Part shown: piece after piece, positions 40,962-51,314 of the stretch
Position numbering within the stretch: the stretch's first letter is position 1
How the letters are laid out: each line of letters starts with the position of its first letter
Assembly (NCBI RefSeq): GCF_033001325.1
Contig: NZ_CP133111.1
Location: 4,728,501 to 4,792,500, forward strand
Origin: Rhodopseudomonas sp. BAL398
GTDB lineage: Bacteria > Pseudomonadota > Alphaproteobacteria > Rhizobiales > Xanthobacteraceae
Direction of reading: 5' to 3'
DNA: 64,000 nucleotides
Notes under the pieces: model-generated
What the model saw: the letters and a program-made list of their open reading frames with translations, nothing else
Told to the model about the DNA's origin: nothing
Database searches by the model: none
Program-made: the position numbers and the translations under genes

Positions 40962-43745
40962 GTGAGTATCCGTCTTCGCCTATCGTTGCTGGTGTTAGGG
41001 TCGGCGCTGTTGCCCGCCTTGTTCCTCGGCTGGCAATATTTTCAGGACCGCGGCAGGGCGATCGAACTCGCGGTGGGTAGTCTGGCTCGGTTGGCGGGCA
41101 ACGTCGCGGTGAATCTCGACGCCAGGATCCAAGGCACCAGCCAATTGCATTTCGGCCTGGCGGAGGCCCGCGATCTGGCCTTCAGTGACAAGGCCGCATG
41201 CTCCGCATTCTTGTCCGACGTGCTGGCGAAGAACCCGCAATTCACTGAAATTTTGACGGTCGACCCCGACGGCAAGCTGTTCTGCGACTCGCTGCAGAGC
41301 GGGCGAGTGCTGGATCTAAGCGATCGCAGCTACTTCAAGCGCGCGCTCGAGACGACCGATGCCGTCATCGTGGAGCCGGCGTTGGGTCGTCTCACCGGCG
41401 CGCCGGTGTTGCAAATCGCCTATCCGGCACGCAACGCGCTGGGGCAGCTGCGGTTCGTCCTGGTGGCGGCGCTCGACCTCGATAAATTCATGGCAGCGCA
41501 GGCGGTGCATATTCCGGGCAACGTCGATGTCGTGCTTGCCGACGACAACGGCAGAGTATTCGGCGTTACATCGCCGCAATCCCGAGTTCGGCAGCAAGAC
41601 AGCCTGGCCAATATGGCGCTGTTGCGGTTCGCCGCCGGCACGGATCGCGGCACCACGGAGCTGATCGACGCCGCTGGTGACACCGAGGTCTGGGCGGTGG
41701 CGCACGCCGCCAAGGCCGGCCGCAACGGTGTGCATATCCTGGCCGGCTGGGCCAAGTCGGAGCTGGCCGCGGACGCCAACCGGCGCTTCGCCGAGGAGGT
41801 GTCGGTTCTGGTTGGTCTGTCGATCTTATTGTGCGGCGGGGCCTGGCTGCTCGCCGATCGCGGTATCCGTTTTCAGATCGGCCGAGTGTCGACGATGGCC
41901 GAACGGCTTGGCGCCGGTGAGCTCGGCGCGCGGATCTCGCCGCCTTATCCGGGCGGAGAACTAGGTCATCTGATGACCGTGCTCAATGGCACGGCGGCGT
42001 CGCTCCAATCCCAGCGCCACGACATCGAGGACCTCAATCGGAAGCTGCGTCACGCCAAGGAGTTGGAGGCTCAGGAAAAGCAGCGGCTCGACCACGCCGT
42101 GAGCAACATCATTCAGGGCTTGCTGCTGTTCGACGGCGAGGAGCGGCTCGCCGTGGTCAATCAGCGCTATATCGAGATGTTCGGGCTGTCGCCGGACGTC
42201 GTGAAGCCGGGCTGCAGCTTCCGCGAGCTGATCGCGCATCGCAAGGCGGTCGGATCGTTGACGGGCGACGTCGACGATTATTGTGACTCGATCCGGCGCA
42301 AGGTCGCGCTGGGCAAAGTGAGCCGAGTCAACCTCGAGGACAGCGACGGGCGCTTGATCCAGATTCTCAACCAGCCGCTGCCGGGCGGCGGTTGGATGAC
42401 GACCATGGAGGACATCACCCAGCGCCGGGCCGACGAAGAGCGGATCATCCACATGGCGCATTATGATGCGCTGACCGACCTGCCGAACCGGACGCTGTTT
42501 CGCGAGCGGCTCGATATCGCGCTGCAGGCGATGGAGCCTGGCGCCGAACTGGCCGTGCTCTATATCGACATCGATCAGTTCAAGACGATCAACGACTCGC
42601 TCGGGCATCCGATCGGCGATGAATTGCTGAAGGCGGTGGCCGGCCGGTTGCGCAATTGTCTCGGCGCGGCGGATTTCGCCGCGCGAATCGGTGGCGACGA
42701 ATTCGCCATCATCCAGACCGGTGCGCACCACCGCGCCGACACGACGGATCTTGTCGGGCAAATCTACCAGACCATCCGCGAGCCGTTCGAATGCACCGGC
42801 CACCTGGTCACCACCGACGCCAGCATCGGAATCGCGGTAGCGCCGCACGATGGCATGGACATCGATCAATTGCTGAAGAACGCCGACCTGGCGATGTATG
42901 CGGCCAAGGCCGATGGTCGGCGCACCTACCGTTTCTTCGAGACCGCGATGGAGGCCCGCGCCAAGGCGCAGCGCGCGTTGGAGATGGATTTGCGCACGGC
43001 GATCGCCGATGGCGGCCTGGAGATTCAATACCAGCCGCTGGTCGATCTGGGGAGCAACGAGGTCAGCGGCTGCGAGGCGCTGCTGCGTTGGAATCATCCG
43101 CAGCGCGGGCCGATTTCGCCGGCCGACTTTATCCCGGTCGCCGAGGAGACCGGGCTGATCAATCCGCTCGGCGAATGGGTGCTGACCGAGGCCTGTACCA
43201 AAGCCGCCACCTGGCCGGACGACGTCAGGGTCGCGGTCAATGTTTCGCCGGTGCAGTTTCGCAATCAGGCCTTTGCATTGAAGGTCGCCGTCGCGCTCGC
43301 CAATTCCGGCCTTCCGCCGCGACGGCTGGAGTTGGAAATCACCGAGGCGGTGCTGATTCGCGACGACGAGGTCGCGCTCGAAATGCTGCATCAGCTGCGC
43401 GCATTGGGCGTCCGCATCGCGCTCGACGATTTCGGCACCGGCTATTCCTCGCTCAGCTATCTGCAGCGCTTTCCGTTCGACAAGATCAAGATCGACCGCT
43501 GTTTCGTCACCGATATCACCGAGGCCGGCGGCTCGTCCTGCATCGTGCAGGCCGTCGTCAACATCGCCACCGCGCGCAACATGACGACGGTCGCCGAGGG
43601 CGTCGAGACCGAGCAGCAGCGCATCGAGCTGCGCAAGCTCGGTTGCACCGAAATGCAGGGCTATCTATTCAGCCCGGCGGTGCCCGCCGCGGCCATCGCC
43701 AAGCTCTTTGCGCGGCGCGGTCAAGCTGCGGCCGGCCGGGCATAG
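40962..43745 (+). CDS. Membrane-bound GGDEF-EAL cyclic-di-GMP enzyme
   Basis: About 927 residues. Membrane helix 1 (about 5-25) leads to a dCache-type periplasmic sensor (25-290, with LDLSDRSYFKRALETTDAVI in short pieces such as DRSYFKRALE). Helix 2 (about 288-305) is followed by HAMP and a PAS-like domain (about 370-490). The GGDEF domain has intact RIGGDEFAII (about 575-585) and the EAL domain intact CEALLRWNHP (about 704). The RxxD inhibitory site before GGDEF reads GAAD, so feedback inhibition is probably lost. Both domains look catalytic. GTG 40962 is chosen; a TTG precedes it by one codon. Confidence 0.9.
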   Translation: MSIRLRLSLLVLGSALLPALFLGWQYFQDRGRAIELAVGSLARLAGNVAVNLDARIQGTSQLHFGLAEARDLAFSDKAACSAFLSDVLAKNPQFTEILTVDPDGKLFCDSLQSGRVLDLSDRSYFKRALETTDAVIVEPALGRLTGAPVLQIAYPARNALGQLRFVLVAALDLDKFMAAQAVHIPGNVDVVLADDNGRVFGVTSPQSRVRQQDSLANMALLRFAAGTDRGTTELIDAAGDTEVWAVAHAAKAGRNGVHILAGWAKSELAADANRRFAEEVSVLVGLSILLCGGAWLLADRGIRFQIGRVSTMAERLGAGELGARISPPYPGGELGHLMTVLNGTAASLQSQRHDIEDLNRKLRHAKELEAQEKQRLDHAVSNIIQGLLLFDGEERLAVVNQRYIEMFGLSPDVVKPGCSFRELIAHRKAVGSLTGDVDDYCDSIRRKVALGKVSRVNLEDSDGRLIQILNQPLPGGGWMTTMEDITQRRADEERIIHMAHYDALTDLPNRTLFRERLDIALQAMEPGAELAVLYIDIDQFKTINDSLGHPIGDELLKAVAGRLRNCLGAADFAARIGGDEFAIIQTGAHHRADTTDLVGQIYQTIREPFECTGHLVTTDASIGIAVAPHDGMDIDQLLKNADLAMYAAKADGRRTYRFFETAMEARAKAQRALEMDLRTAIADGGLEIQYQPLVDLGSNEVSGCEALLRWNHPQRGPISPADFIPVAEETGLINPLGEWVLTEACTKAATWPDDVRVAVNVSPVQFRNQAFALKVAVALANSGLPPRRLELEITEAVLIRDDEVALEMLHQLRALGVRIALDDFGTGYSSLSYLQRFPFDKIKIDRCFVTDITEAGGSSCIVQAVVNIATARNMTTVAEGVETEQQRIELRKLGCTEMQGYLFSPAVPAAAIAKLFARRGQAAAGRA

Positions 43746-43824
43746 CGCCGCGGCTCGAGGGGCGATGGTTTCTCATAGGGCAGCCGTCAGGCGAGTTGAG
43801 TTGTCTCATCGATCATCAGGCGCG

Positions 43825-43938
43825 GTCATTCCGGCGCGGGAGCCAAAGGGATGAGCGAATCCGATACGTGAGGATGGCAGTGAACCGAGCGAGATTCCGG
43901 GTTCGCTCGCAGCAAAGCTGCTCGCGCCCCGGAATGAC
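43825..43938. repeat. Family D extragenic repeat, copy 1
   Basis: GTCATTCCGG and CCGGAATGAC bound a 114-bp element containing GAGATTCCGGGTTCGCTCGC and GCAAAGCTGCTCGCGC. A longer copy is at 54898-55037. It lies in the convergent GGDEF-EAL/ubiG gap. Confidence 0.8.
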
Positions 43939-44021
43939 GGTCGTCATAGTTTGACGCGAATCCGCGGGCCTTGCCGGTCTTATGCCAACGGATTTTGCCG
44001 TTGACTCATCAATCTGGTCAT

Positions 44022-44040
44022 GCCCGGCACGAGGCCGGGC
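44022..44040. terminator. Hairpin downstream of ubiG
   Basis: GCCCGGC and GCCGGGC with loop ACGAG make a perfect 7-bp stem 31 bp after the ubiG stop. It shares the TCATGCCCGG / CCGGGC look of the other repeat families. Apart from this and the family D repeat, 43746-44070 holds nothing I can support. Confidence 0.5.
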
Positions 44041-44070
44041 TAGACGAACGAAAGGCAAGGACTGTTGCTA

Positions 44071-44832
44071 TTAGCCGGCGCCCTCGGCGACCACCATGTA
44101 GTTCACATCCATGTCGGACGAGATGCTCCAGCGGTCGCCGAGCGGGTTATAGACCACGCCGGCCTGCTCGGTGATCGCCAGCTTGTGGTTCTGCAGATGG
44201 CGGGCGAGTTCGGCCGGGGTGACGAATTTGTCCCATTGATGAGTGCCGCGCGGCAGCCAGCGCATCACATATTCGGCGCCGACGATGGCCAGCGCGAAAC
44301 TCTTCCAGTTCCGGTTCAGGGTCGAGACCACCATCAGCCCGCCGGGCTTCATCATCGTGGCGCAGCGGCCGAGGAACACGCCGACGTCGGTGACGTGTTC
44401 GATCACCTCCATCGCCAGCACGATATCGAAGCGCTCGCGCGGGTCGATCTGCTCGATGGTGGTGTTGCGATAGTCGATCGCCAATTGCGACTTGTCGGCG
44501 TGCAGCTTGGCGGCGGCAATATTGCTGGCGGACGGGTCGACCCCGACGACCTGGGCGCCGAGCCGTGTGAGCGGCTCGCATAGCAATCCGGCGCCGCAGC
44601 CGATGTCGATTATGCGCAGCCCAGACAGGCAGCTCAGGCTCTTGGCGTTGCGTTCGAATTTGCGGCAGGCGGCGTCGCGGATATAGCTCAGCCGCAGCGG
44701 ATTGATCTTGTGCAGCGGCGCCATCTTGCCCGTCGGATCCCACCATTCGGCCGACAGCCGGGAGAATTTGGCGATTTCGGCGGGATCGACGGTGGAGGCC
44801 GGTTCGCCGGAGGGGTTCGATTGGGTTGACAT
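44071..44832 (-). CDS. ubiG: 3-demethylubiquinone/2-polyprenyl-6-hydroxyphenol O-methyltransferase
   Basis: A 253-residue SAM-dependent methyltransferase. It contains AEWWDPTGKMAPLHKINPLR near the N-terminus and motif I IIDIGCGAGLLCEPLTRLGA (about 80-98), then VGVDPSASNIAAA. The ALVIEHV-type motif reads LAMEVIEHVTDV, and the typical SALNRNWKSF-like stretch is STLNRNWKSFALAI. This is the classic UbiG sequence; it performs both O-methylations of ubiquinone biosynthesis at the membrane. The next gene upstream on the same strand is a PH-domain protein, 16 bp away. Confidence 0.94.
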   Translation of the reverse strand: MSTQSNPSGEPASTVDPAEIAKFSRLSAEWWDPTGKMAPLHKINPLRLSYIRDAACRKFERNAKSLSCLSGLRIIDIGCGAGLLCEPLTRLGAQVVGVDPSASNIAAAKLHADKSQLAIDYRNTTIEQIDPRERFDIVLAMEVIEHVTDVGVFLGRCATMMKPGGLMVVSTLNRNWKSFALAIVGAEYVMRWLPRGTHQWDKFVTPAELARHLQNHKLAITEQAGVVYNPLGDRWSISSDMDVNYMVVAEGAG

Positions 44833-44848
44833 GTGCTGCGCCGTGCTC

Positions 44849-45316
44849 CTATCGCGCGGTGATTGAATTTCGAAACGAAAGCGGCGAGGCGATGGTGCTG
44901 ATGGTTTCCTTGCCCTCGCCGACGCCGAGAATTTTCACGTCGCCGTAATTGAGAATGCGGCCGAGGATGCTCTGGTTCACATCGACGCTCTCGACCTTGT
45001 CGAGGCTCATTTCGAAAGTCCGGCGTCGGATAAAGCCGGTCTTGTGCACCACCCGCAATGTCGTGACGTCGGTCTCGGTGGTCCAGCGGTGGAACCAGGC
45101 TTTCAGCGTCCAGTACAGCGCCATCACGGCGGCCAGCGCGGCGGCCACCAGGCAGACCTGTTGTACGGAATCATTGGCGGTCATGCGCCCCAGCACCAAC
45201 AAGCCGGCGGCGACGGCCCACAGCACCATTGCCGGGAGATAGAAAATCCAATGCGCATTGGTCGAATACAGCACCTTCTCCCCCGGTTGCAGGATGTCGT
45301 CGATATAGCGCCCCAT
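44849..45316 (-). CDS. Bacterial PH domain membrane protein
   Basis: A 155-residue protein starting MGRYIDDILQPGEKVLYSTN. Two hydrophobic helices (about 24-45 and 50-70) precede a bacterial PH (bPH2/DUF304) domain with TTETDVTTLRVVHKTGFIRR and VESVDVNQSILGRILNYGD, the usual YdbT-like core. The N-terminal LxPGEKVLYxTxxHWIFYL is typical. Function is unclear; relatives sit with cell-envelope or stress genes. It is on the same strand as ubiG and divergent from lysC, with 169 bp between starts. Confidence 0.85.
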   Translation of the reverse strand: MGRYIDDILQPGEKVLYSTNAHWIFYLPAMVLWAVAAGLLVLGRMTANDSVQQVCLVAAALAAVMALYWTLKAWFHRWTTETDVTTLRVVHKTGFIRRRTFEMSLDKVESVDVNQSILGRILNYGDVKILGVGEGKETISTIASPLSFRNSITAR

Positions 45317-45485
45317 ACAGCCTCGATTGCCTCATATTCGGTCGTATGCCGCCGCATCGGCTGCGTTAAGCCAGCCCGGTTGCTTGCCCGCAACCGCGCC
45401 GCAATGTATACGCGCCAACGGTGTCCGCGGTCCGCGGATTGCACGATATCATTACTCGTTGTGTTCAGGGATTGCACTATTCGTC

Positions 45486-46739
45486 ATGGGTCGGCTGGTG
45501 ATGAAATTCGGCGGCACGTCCGTCGCCAATATCGAGCGCATCCGCAACGTCGCGCGGCATGTGAAGCGCGAGGTCGATGCCGGCCACGACGTGGCCGTGG
45601 TGGTGTCGGCGATGTCCGGCAAGACCAACGAATTGGTCGAATGGTGCCGCGACGCCTCGCCGCTGCATGACGCGCGCGAATACGACGCCGTGGTGGCGTC
45701 GGGCGAGCAGGTCACCTCCGGGCTTCTTGCGATTGCGCTGCAATCGCTCGGCGTTCCGGCGCGGTCCTGGCAGGGCTGGCAGATCCCGATCCGGACCAGC
45801 GACGCCCACGCTTCGGCGCGAATTCTCGAAATCGACGGCAGCGAGATCGTCAAGCGCTTTGCCGAGCGCAAGGAGGTCGCGGTGATCGCCGGCTTCCAGG
45901 GCATCAACCCGGAGACCGGCCGGATCACCACGCTCGGCCGCGGCGGCTCCGACACCTCGGCGGTGGCGATTGCTGCGGCGCTGAAGGCCGACCGCTGCGA
46001 CATCTACACCGACGTCGACGGCGTCTACACCACCGACCCGCGAGTGGTGCCGAAGGCGCGCCGGCTCGACAGGATCTCGTTCGAGGAAATGCTGGAACTG
46101 GCGTCGCAGGGCGCCAAGGTGCTGCAGGTCCGTTCGGTCGAGCTCGGCATGGTGTACAACATGCCGGTATTCGTCCGCTCCAGTTTCGACAAGCCCGAGG
46201 ATATCGATCCCTTCGGCACACCGCCCGGCACGCTGATCTGCAGCGAGGAGGAAGTCATGGAAAACCACGTCGTCACCGGCATCGCCTTCTCGAAGGACGA
46301 AGCCCAGATCTCGGTACGCCGGATCGAGGACAAGCCGGGCGTCGCGGCCTCGATCTTCGGGCCGCTGGCCGAGGCCAACATCAATGTCGACATGATCGTC
46401 CAGAACGTCTCCGAAGACGGCAAGACCACCGATCTGACCTTCACGGTGCCGGCGTCGGACTTCGCCCGCGCCAAGGCGACCATCACGGGCGCTCAGGACA
46501 AGATCGGCTATTCCCGGTTCGACAGCGAGACCGATGTCGCCAAAGTGTCGGTGATCGGTTCCGGCATGCGCAGCCATGCAGGCGTCGCGGCCCAGGCCTT
46601 CGCGGCGCTGGCCGCCCGAAAAATCAACATCCGGGCCATCACCACTTCGGAAATCAAGTTTTCGGTCCTGATCGACGCCGCCTTTACCGAGCTGGCGGTC
46701 CGGACGCTGCATACATTGTACGGTTTGGATCAATCCTAG
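45486..46739 (+). CDS. lysC: Aspartate kinase
   Basis: A 417-residue monofunctional aspartokinase starting MGRLVMKFGGTSVANIERI. It contains KFGGTSV (ATP/Asp binding), VVVSAMSGKTNEL, LGRGGSDTSAVA and two C-terminal ACT domains (about 265-340 and 345-415: VTGIAFSKDEAQISV, VSVIGSGMRSHAGVAAQAF). It phosphorylates aspartate for lysine, methionine, threonine and diaminopimelate synthesis, and the ACT domains bind lysine/threonine. A terminator-like hairpin follows at 46766. Its position before ptsP is common in alphaproteobacteria. Confidence 0.95.
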   Translation: MGRLVMKFGGTSVANIERIRNVARHVKREVDAGHDVAVVVSAMSGKTNELVEWCRDASPLHDAREYDAVVASGEQVTSGLLAIALQSLGVPARSWQGWQIPIRTSDAHASARILEIDGSEIVKRFAERKEVAVIAGFQGINPETGRITTLGRGGSDTSAVAIAAALKADRCDIYTDVDGVYTTDPRVVPKARRLDRISFEEMLELASQGAKVLQVRSVELGMVYNMPVFVRSSFDKPEDIDPFGTPPGTLICSEEEVMENHVVTGIAFSKDEAQISVRRIEDKPGVAASIFGPLAEANINVDMIVQNVSEDGKTTDLTFTVPASDFARAKATITGAQDKIGYSRFDSETDVAKVSVIGSGMRSHAGVAAQAFAALAARKINIRAITTSEIKFSVLIDAAFTELAVRTLHTLYGLDQS

Positions 46740-46765
46740 TAGATTTTCTAATCATTTCAGGCTTG

Positions 46766-46800
46766 TGCCAGCGGGATGAAGGTTCCGCTGGCAGGCGTTT
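46766..46800 (+). terminator. Terminator of lysC
   Basis: TGCCAGCGG (46766-46774) pairs perfectly with CCGCTGGCA (46785-46793) around a 10-base loop, followed by GGCGTTTT. The 9-bp GC-rich stem and short T-run fit a rho-independent terminator 26 bp after lysC. Confidence 0.7.
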
Positions 46801-47027
46801 TGCTTGGCAAATCGAGCGCCAATTCGCTATACGGCCTCAGGGCGAGATGCGCCGGGCTGACGCTTCGCATGGCGAAGCGCGTGCAGGCTTGGTGCGGATC
46901 TCGTCTGAATCGTGATTCGGCTGTTTGCCGGGCGGGCCATCCGGCCTAAGACATATCAGTCGTTGTTGAGGCTAAGCGCCGGTGCCAGGAGATCAGGGGC
47001 CCGGCCTCGCAGGGGAGATGTCGGCAC

Positions 47028-49295
47028 ATGCGGAGCGCGTCGGGAGGCCCCCGCGTCTTGCTGAGACGGCTCCGCGAAACCATGGCGGAGCAGGTCTCCG
47101 CCCAGGAGCGCCTCGACAAGATCGTGGTGCTGATCGCCGCCAATATGGTGGCGGAGGTGTGCTCGACCTATGTGCTGCGGGTCGACAATACGCTCGAGCT
47201 CTACGCCACCGAGGGCCTCAACCGCGAGGCGGTGCACAGCACCGTCCTGACCGCGCATGAAGGCCTGGTCGGCCTGGTCGCCAGCGAGGCGACGCCGCTG
47301 AACCTGTCGGACGCCCAGAGCCATCCGGCGTTCTCGTTCCGCCCGGAGACCGGCGAAGAAATCTATCATTCCTTCCTTGGCGTGCCGATCCTGCGCGCCG
47401 GCAATACGCTCGGCGTGCTGGTGGTGCAGAATCGCGCCAAGCGCACTTATGTCGAGGAAGAGGTCGAGGCGCTGCAGACCACCGCGATGGTGCTCGCCGA
47501 GATGATCGCCTCCGGCGAATTGTCGGCGCTGGCGCAGCCCGGCGCCGAGCCCGCGGCACGACATCCGATTCACCAATCCGGCGCCATCCTGGCCGACGGC
47601 ATCGCGCTTGGCCATGTGGTGCTGCACGAACCGCGCGTCGTCATCACCAATTACATCGCCGAGGACCTGCCGAAGGAAATCAAGCGGCTCGATGCCGCGC
47701 TGACCAAGCTGCGCGCCGATCTCGACCGCATGCTGGAGCGCGGCGACGTCGCCGAAAGCGGCGAGCACCGCGACGTGCTCGAAGCCTACCGGATGTTCGC
47801 CAATGATCATGGCTGGTCGCACAAGCTGCACGAGGCGGTCGCCACCGGCCTCACCGCCGAAGCCGCAGTCGAGCGCGTGCAGTCCGACACCCGCGCCCGG
47901 ATGCTGCGCTCCACCGATCCCTATCTGCGCGACCGGCTGCACGACCTCGAGGATCTCGGCCATCGGTTGATGCGGCAATTGGTCGGGCAGAATCACGCGC
48001 CGTCGCGCGAGCAATTGCCCGACAACGCCATCCTGATCGCGCGCTCGATGGGGCCGGCGGCGCTGCTCGATTACGATCGCAAGCGGCTGCGCGGGCTGGT
48101 GCTGGAGGAAGGCACCGCCAATTCCCACGTCTCGATCGTGGCCCGCGCGCTCGGCATCGCGGCGATCGGCGAAGTGCCGAATGCGGTCGGCATTGCCGAT
48201 CCGGGCGACGCGATCATTGTCGACGCCACCTCCGGCTCGATCTATGTGCGCCCCTCGGCGGAGGTCGAAGCCGCCTATGCCGAGCGGGTCCGGTTCCGGG
48301 CGCGGCGTCAGGCGCAATATTCGGCGCTGCGCGACCTGCCCTGCGTCACCCGCGACGGCCGGCCGATCGACCTGATGATCAATGCCGGCCTGATCATCGA
48401 CCTGCCGCATATCGACGATACCGGCAGTTCCGGCATCGGCCTGTTCCGCACCGAGCTGCAATTCATGGTCGGCCAGAGCCTGCCGCGCTCCTCCGACCAG
48501 CTGGCGCTGTATCGCGCGGTGCTGGATGCCGCCGGATCGAAGCCGGTGACGTTCCGCACCCTCGATATCGGCGGCGACAAGGCGCTGCCCTATATGGAGA
48601 CCGTGGTCGAGGAAAACCCGGCGCTGGGCTGGCGCGCGATCCGGCTCGGGCTGGACCGGCCGGGGTTGCTGCGCAGTCAGGTCCGTGCGCTGCTGCGCGC
48701 CGGCGGCGGCCGCGCGCTGCGCATCATGTTTCCGATGATCTCGGAAGTCGCCGAGTTCGACGCCGCCAAGAACATCGTCGAGCGCGAACTGACCTATCTG
48801 CGCCAGCACGGCCACACTTTGCCGGAGCGCGTCGATGTCGGCACCATGCTCGAAGTGCCGGCGCTGCTGTATCAGCTCGACGAGCTGCTGAAGAAGGTGG
48901 ATTTCATCTCGGTCGGCTCCAACGATCTGTTCCAGTTCCTGTTCGCGGTCGACCGCGGAAACCCCAAGGTGGCCGACCGGTTCGACACGCTGTCGGCGCC
49001 GATCCTGCGGGCGCTGCGCGACATCGTGCAAAAGGCCGATGCGGCGCGGCGCTCGGTGTCGCTGTGCGGCGAGATGGCGTCGCAGCCGCTGGGCGCGCTG
49101 GCGCTGATCGGACTCGGCTACCGGTCGCTGTCGCTGTCGGCGATCGCGCACGGGCCGGTCAAGGCGATGGTGCTCGATCTCGACGCCCGCAAGGCCGAGG
49201 ATTTGATGGCGCAACTGCTCGACGCGCCCTCGGGCAGCGTCTCGATCCGCAAGACGCTGACGGAATTCGCCGAGGCCGAGGGGCTTTCGTTGTAG
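47028..49295 (+). CDS. ptsP: PTS-Ntr enzyme I (phosphoenolpyruvate-protein phosphotransferase)
   Basis: 755 residues. A GAF domain (about 20-165) opens with [14 protein letters not shown] and is followed by the enzyme I core. The phosphohistidine motif is [16 protein letters not shown] (about 367). The PEP-binding TIM barrel includes [31 protein letters not shown] and [20 protein letters not shown] in short form ([10 protein letters not shown]). [10 protein letters not shown] holds the catalytic Cys near the C-terminus. It starts the PTS-Ntr phosphorelay to NPr and EIIA-Ntr, which couples carbon and nitrogen state. In the window it sits between lysC and prfA. Confidence 0.94.
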   Translation: MRSASGGPRVLLRRLRETMAEQVSAQERLDKIVVLIAANMVAEVCSTYVLRVDNTLELYATEGLNREAVHSTVLTAHEGLVGLVASEATPLNLSDAQSHPAFSFRPETGEEIYHSFLGVPILRAGNTLGVLVVQNRAKRTYVEEEVEALQTTAMVLAEMIASGELSALAQPGAEPAARHPIHQSGAILADGIALGHVVLHEPRVVITNYIAEDLPKEIKRLDAALTKLRADLDRMLERGDVAESGEHRDVLEAYRMFANDHGWSHKLHEAVATGLTAEAAVERVQSDTRARMLRSTDPYLRDRLHDLEDLGHRLMRQLVGQNHAPSREQLPDNAILIARSMGPAALLDYDRKRLRGLVLEEGTANSHVSIVARALGIAAIGEVPNAVGIADPGDAIIVDATSGSIYVRPSAEVEAAYAERVRFRARRQAQYSALRDLPCVTRDGRPIDLMINAGLIIDLPHIDDTGSSGIGLFRTELQFMVGQSLPRSSDQLALYRAVLDAAGSKPVTFRTLDIGGDKALPYMETVVEENPALGWRAIRLGLDRPGLLRSQVRALLRAGGGRALRIMFPMISEVAEFDAAKNIVERELTYLRQHGHTLPERVDVGTMLEVPALLYQLDELLKKVDFISVGSNDLFQFLFAVDRGNPKVADRFDTLSAPILRALRDIVQKADAARRSVSLCGEMASQPLGALALIGLGYRSLSLSAIAHGPVKAMVLDLDARKAEDLMAQLLDAPSGSVSIRKTLTEFAEAEGLSL

Positions 49296-49344
49296 CGACG
49301 CTGTCGTCGCCCGCTCTCTCCCTTCCGTGATTCGAGATCGCCTC

Positions 49345-50430
49345 ATGTCCACACTGCCTGAAACCAAACTCGACGTCCTGCTGGCCCATCACGCCTCGCT
49401 GGAATCCCAATTGCAGGGCCAGGTCAGCGCCGAAAATTTCGTCAAGATGAGCCGCGAACTCGCCGAGCTCAATTCGCTGGTCGAGGCGGTGAAGGCCTAT
49501 CGCGCCGTCCGCGACGAACTCGGCGACATCGATTCGTTGATCGAGGACCCCGCCACCGAACCTGATATGCGGGCGATGGCGGAGGCCGAACGCGAAGCGC
49601 TTGACGCCCATTGCGAGGAGCTGGCGCAGGAAATCCGCGTCGCGCTGTTGCCGAAGGACGCGATGGACGACCGCAACGTGGTGCTGGAAATCCGCGCCGG
49701 CACCGGCGGCGACGAAGCCTCGCTGTTCGCCGGCGACCTGTTCCGGATGTACGAGAAGTTCGCTGCCTTGCAGGGCTGGAGCGTCGAGGTGATCTCGGCC
49801 TCCGAGGGCACTATGGGCGGCTTCAAGGAAATCATCGCCGAGGTGAAGGGCCGCGGCGCGTTCGCCAAATTGAAATTCGAGTCCGGCGTGCACCGGGTGC
49901 AGCGGGTGCCGGACACCGAGACCCAGGGCCGCATCCATACCTCGGCCGCCACCGTGGCGGTGTTGCCCGAGGTCGAGGAGGTCGACGTCGATATCAAGCC
50001 CGACGATCTGCGGATCGAGACGATGCGGGCGCAGGGCGCCGGCGGCCAGCACGTCAACAAGACCGAGTCGGCGATCCGCATCACCCATATCCCGACCGGG
50101 CTGCAGGTGATGATGCAGGACAGCCGCTCGCAGCACAAGAACCGCGCCTCGGCGATGAACATCCTGCGCTCGCGGATCTATGACGCCGAGCAGCAGCGGA
50201 TCGATTCGGTGCGCTCCGCCGAACGCAAGGAAAAGGTCGGCACCGGCGACCGCTCTGAGCGGATCCGGACCTATAATTTTCCGCAAGGCCGGGTCACCGA
50301 TCACCGCATCAACCTGACGCTCTACAAGCTGCCGCAGGTGATCGCCGGCGAGGCGCTGGGCGAGCTGGTCGACGCGCTGACCACCGAGCATCAGGCCGCG
50401 CAGCTCGCCGCCCAGGGCAACGCGGCGTGA
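49345..50430 (+). CDS. prfA: Peptide chain release factor 1
   Basis: A 361-residue class I release factor starting [16 protein letters not shown]. The codon-recognition segment is within the N-terminal half, and the GGQ loop reads [15 protein letters not shown] at about 230. The GGQ Gln is the target of PrmC methylation, and prmC overlaps this stop codon by GTGA. It reads UAA/UAG stops. An in-frame GTG 18 bases upstream (49327) exists, but ATG 49345 matches the family start. Confidence 0.96.
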   Translation: MSTLPETKLDVLLAHHASLESQLQGQVSAENFVKMSRELAELNSLVEAVKAYRAVRDELGDIDSLIEDPATEPDMRAMAEAEREALDAHCEELAQEIRVALLPKDAMDDRNVVLEIRAGTGGDEASLFAGDLFRMYEKFAALQGWSVEVISASEGTMGGFKEIIAEVKGRGAFAKLKFESGVHRVQRVPDTETQGRIHTSAATVAVLPEVEEVDVDIKPDDLRIETMRAQGAGGQHVNKTESAIRITHIPTGLQVMMQDSRSQHKNRASAMNILRSRIYDAEQQRIDSVRSAERKEKVGTGDRSERIRTYNFPQGRVTDHRINLTLYKLPQVIAGEALGELVDALTTEHQAAQLAAQGNAA

Positions 50431-51314
50431 ACGCTGGCGAGCTTTTCGCCGGCGCCACGATCGACACCGCGCGTCGCGCTTTGACCGCGCGCTTCAAGAC
50501 CCATGACATCGACTCCGCCGAGCTCGATGCGCGGCTGTTGGTCGGCGCGGCGCTGGGGCTCGATCTCACCGGGCTGATCGTTGCCGCGGCGCGGGTGCTG
50601 ACGCCCGACGAAGCGGATCGGCTGGCGGCATTGGCGAAGCGACGGCTGGCCGGCGAGCCGGTGGCGCGGATCCTCGGGGTCAGGGAGTTCTGGGGCTTGC
50701 CGCTGCACCTATCCGCCGAGACGCTGGTGCCGCGGCCCGATACCGAGACCGTGGTCGAGGCGGCGCTCGACGTGTTGCGCGCCCGGCCGGCGGGCGGGCC
50801 GATCGTGCTCGCCGATATCGGCACCGGCTCCGGCGCGATCCTGCTGGCGCTGCTGACCGAATGGCCGGCCGCCTTCGGCATCGGCACCGACATCAGCCTC
50901 TCGGCGCTGCGCACCGCGCAGGCCAATGCCGTAAGCCTCGGCTTGGCCAACCGCGCCGGCTTCGTCGCCTGCGATTTCTGCGCGGCGCTGTCCGGCGGCT
51001 TCGATCTGATCGTCTCCAACCCGCCCTATATCAGCAGCCGTGAGATCGCTTCGCTGGCCACCGAGGTTCGCGACCACGATCCGCTGCGCGCGCTCGATGG
51101 CGGCGCCGACGGGCTGGACGCCTATCGCCAGATCGTTCCCGAGGCGGCGCGGCGGCTGTCTCCCGGCGGCGCGTTGGTGGTCGAGATCGGGCAGGGCCAG
51201 GGGCAGGACGTGGGCGCCCTGATGGCGGCCGCGGGGTTGACCGTCGTCGAGCCACCCAGGCCCGATTTGTCAGGCATTTTCCGGGCCGTCACCGGATGGA
51301 AACCGTCCCCGTAA
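50427..51314 (+). CDS. prmC: Release factor glutamine methyltransferase
   Basis: A 295-residue methyltransferase starting at GTG. Features are [16 protein letters not shown] (in short, [12 protein letters not shown]), [13 protein letters not shown], motif [21 protein letters not shown] and the catalytic [14 protein letters not shown] (NPPY). It methylates the GGQ glutamine of release factors, here coupled to prfA by an overlapping stop/start (GTGA). [20 protein letters not shown] near the C-terminus is typical of the family. Its TAA stop shares a base with an ATG that opens a 46-codon frame downstream. Confidence 0.95.
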   Translation: MNAGELFAGATIDTARRALTARFKTHDIDSAELDARLLVGAALGLDLTGLIVAAARVLTPDEADRLAALAKRRLAGEPVARILGVREFWGLPLHLSAETLVPRPDTETVVEAALDVLRARPAGGPIVLADIGTGSGAILLALLTEWPAAFGIGTDISLSALRTAQANAVSLGLANRAGFVACDFCAALSGGFDLIVSNPPYISSREIASLATEVRDHDPLRALDGGADGLDAYRQIVPEAARRLSPGGALVVEIGQGQGQDVGALMAAAGLTVVEPPRPDLSGIFRAVTGWKPSP

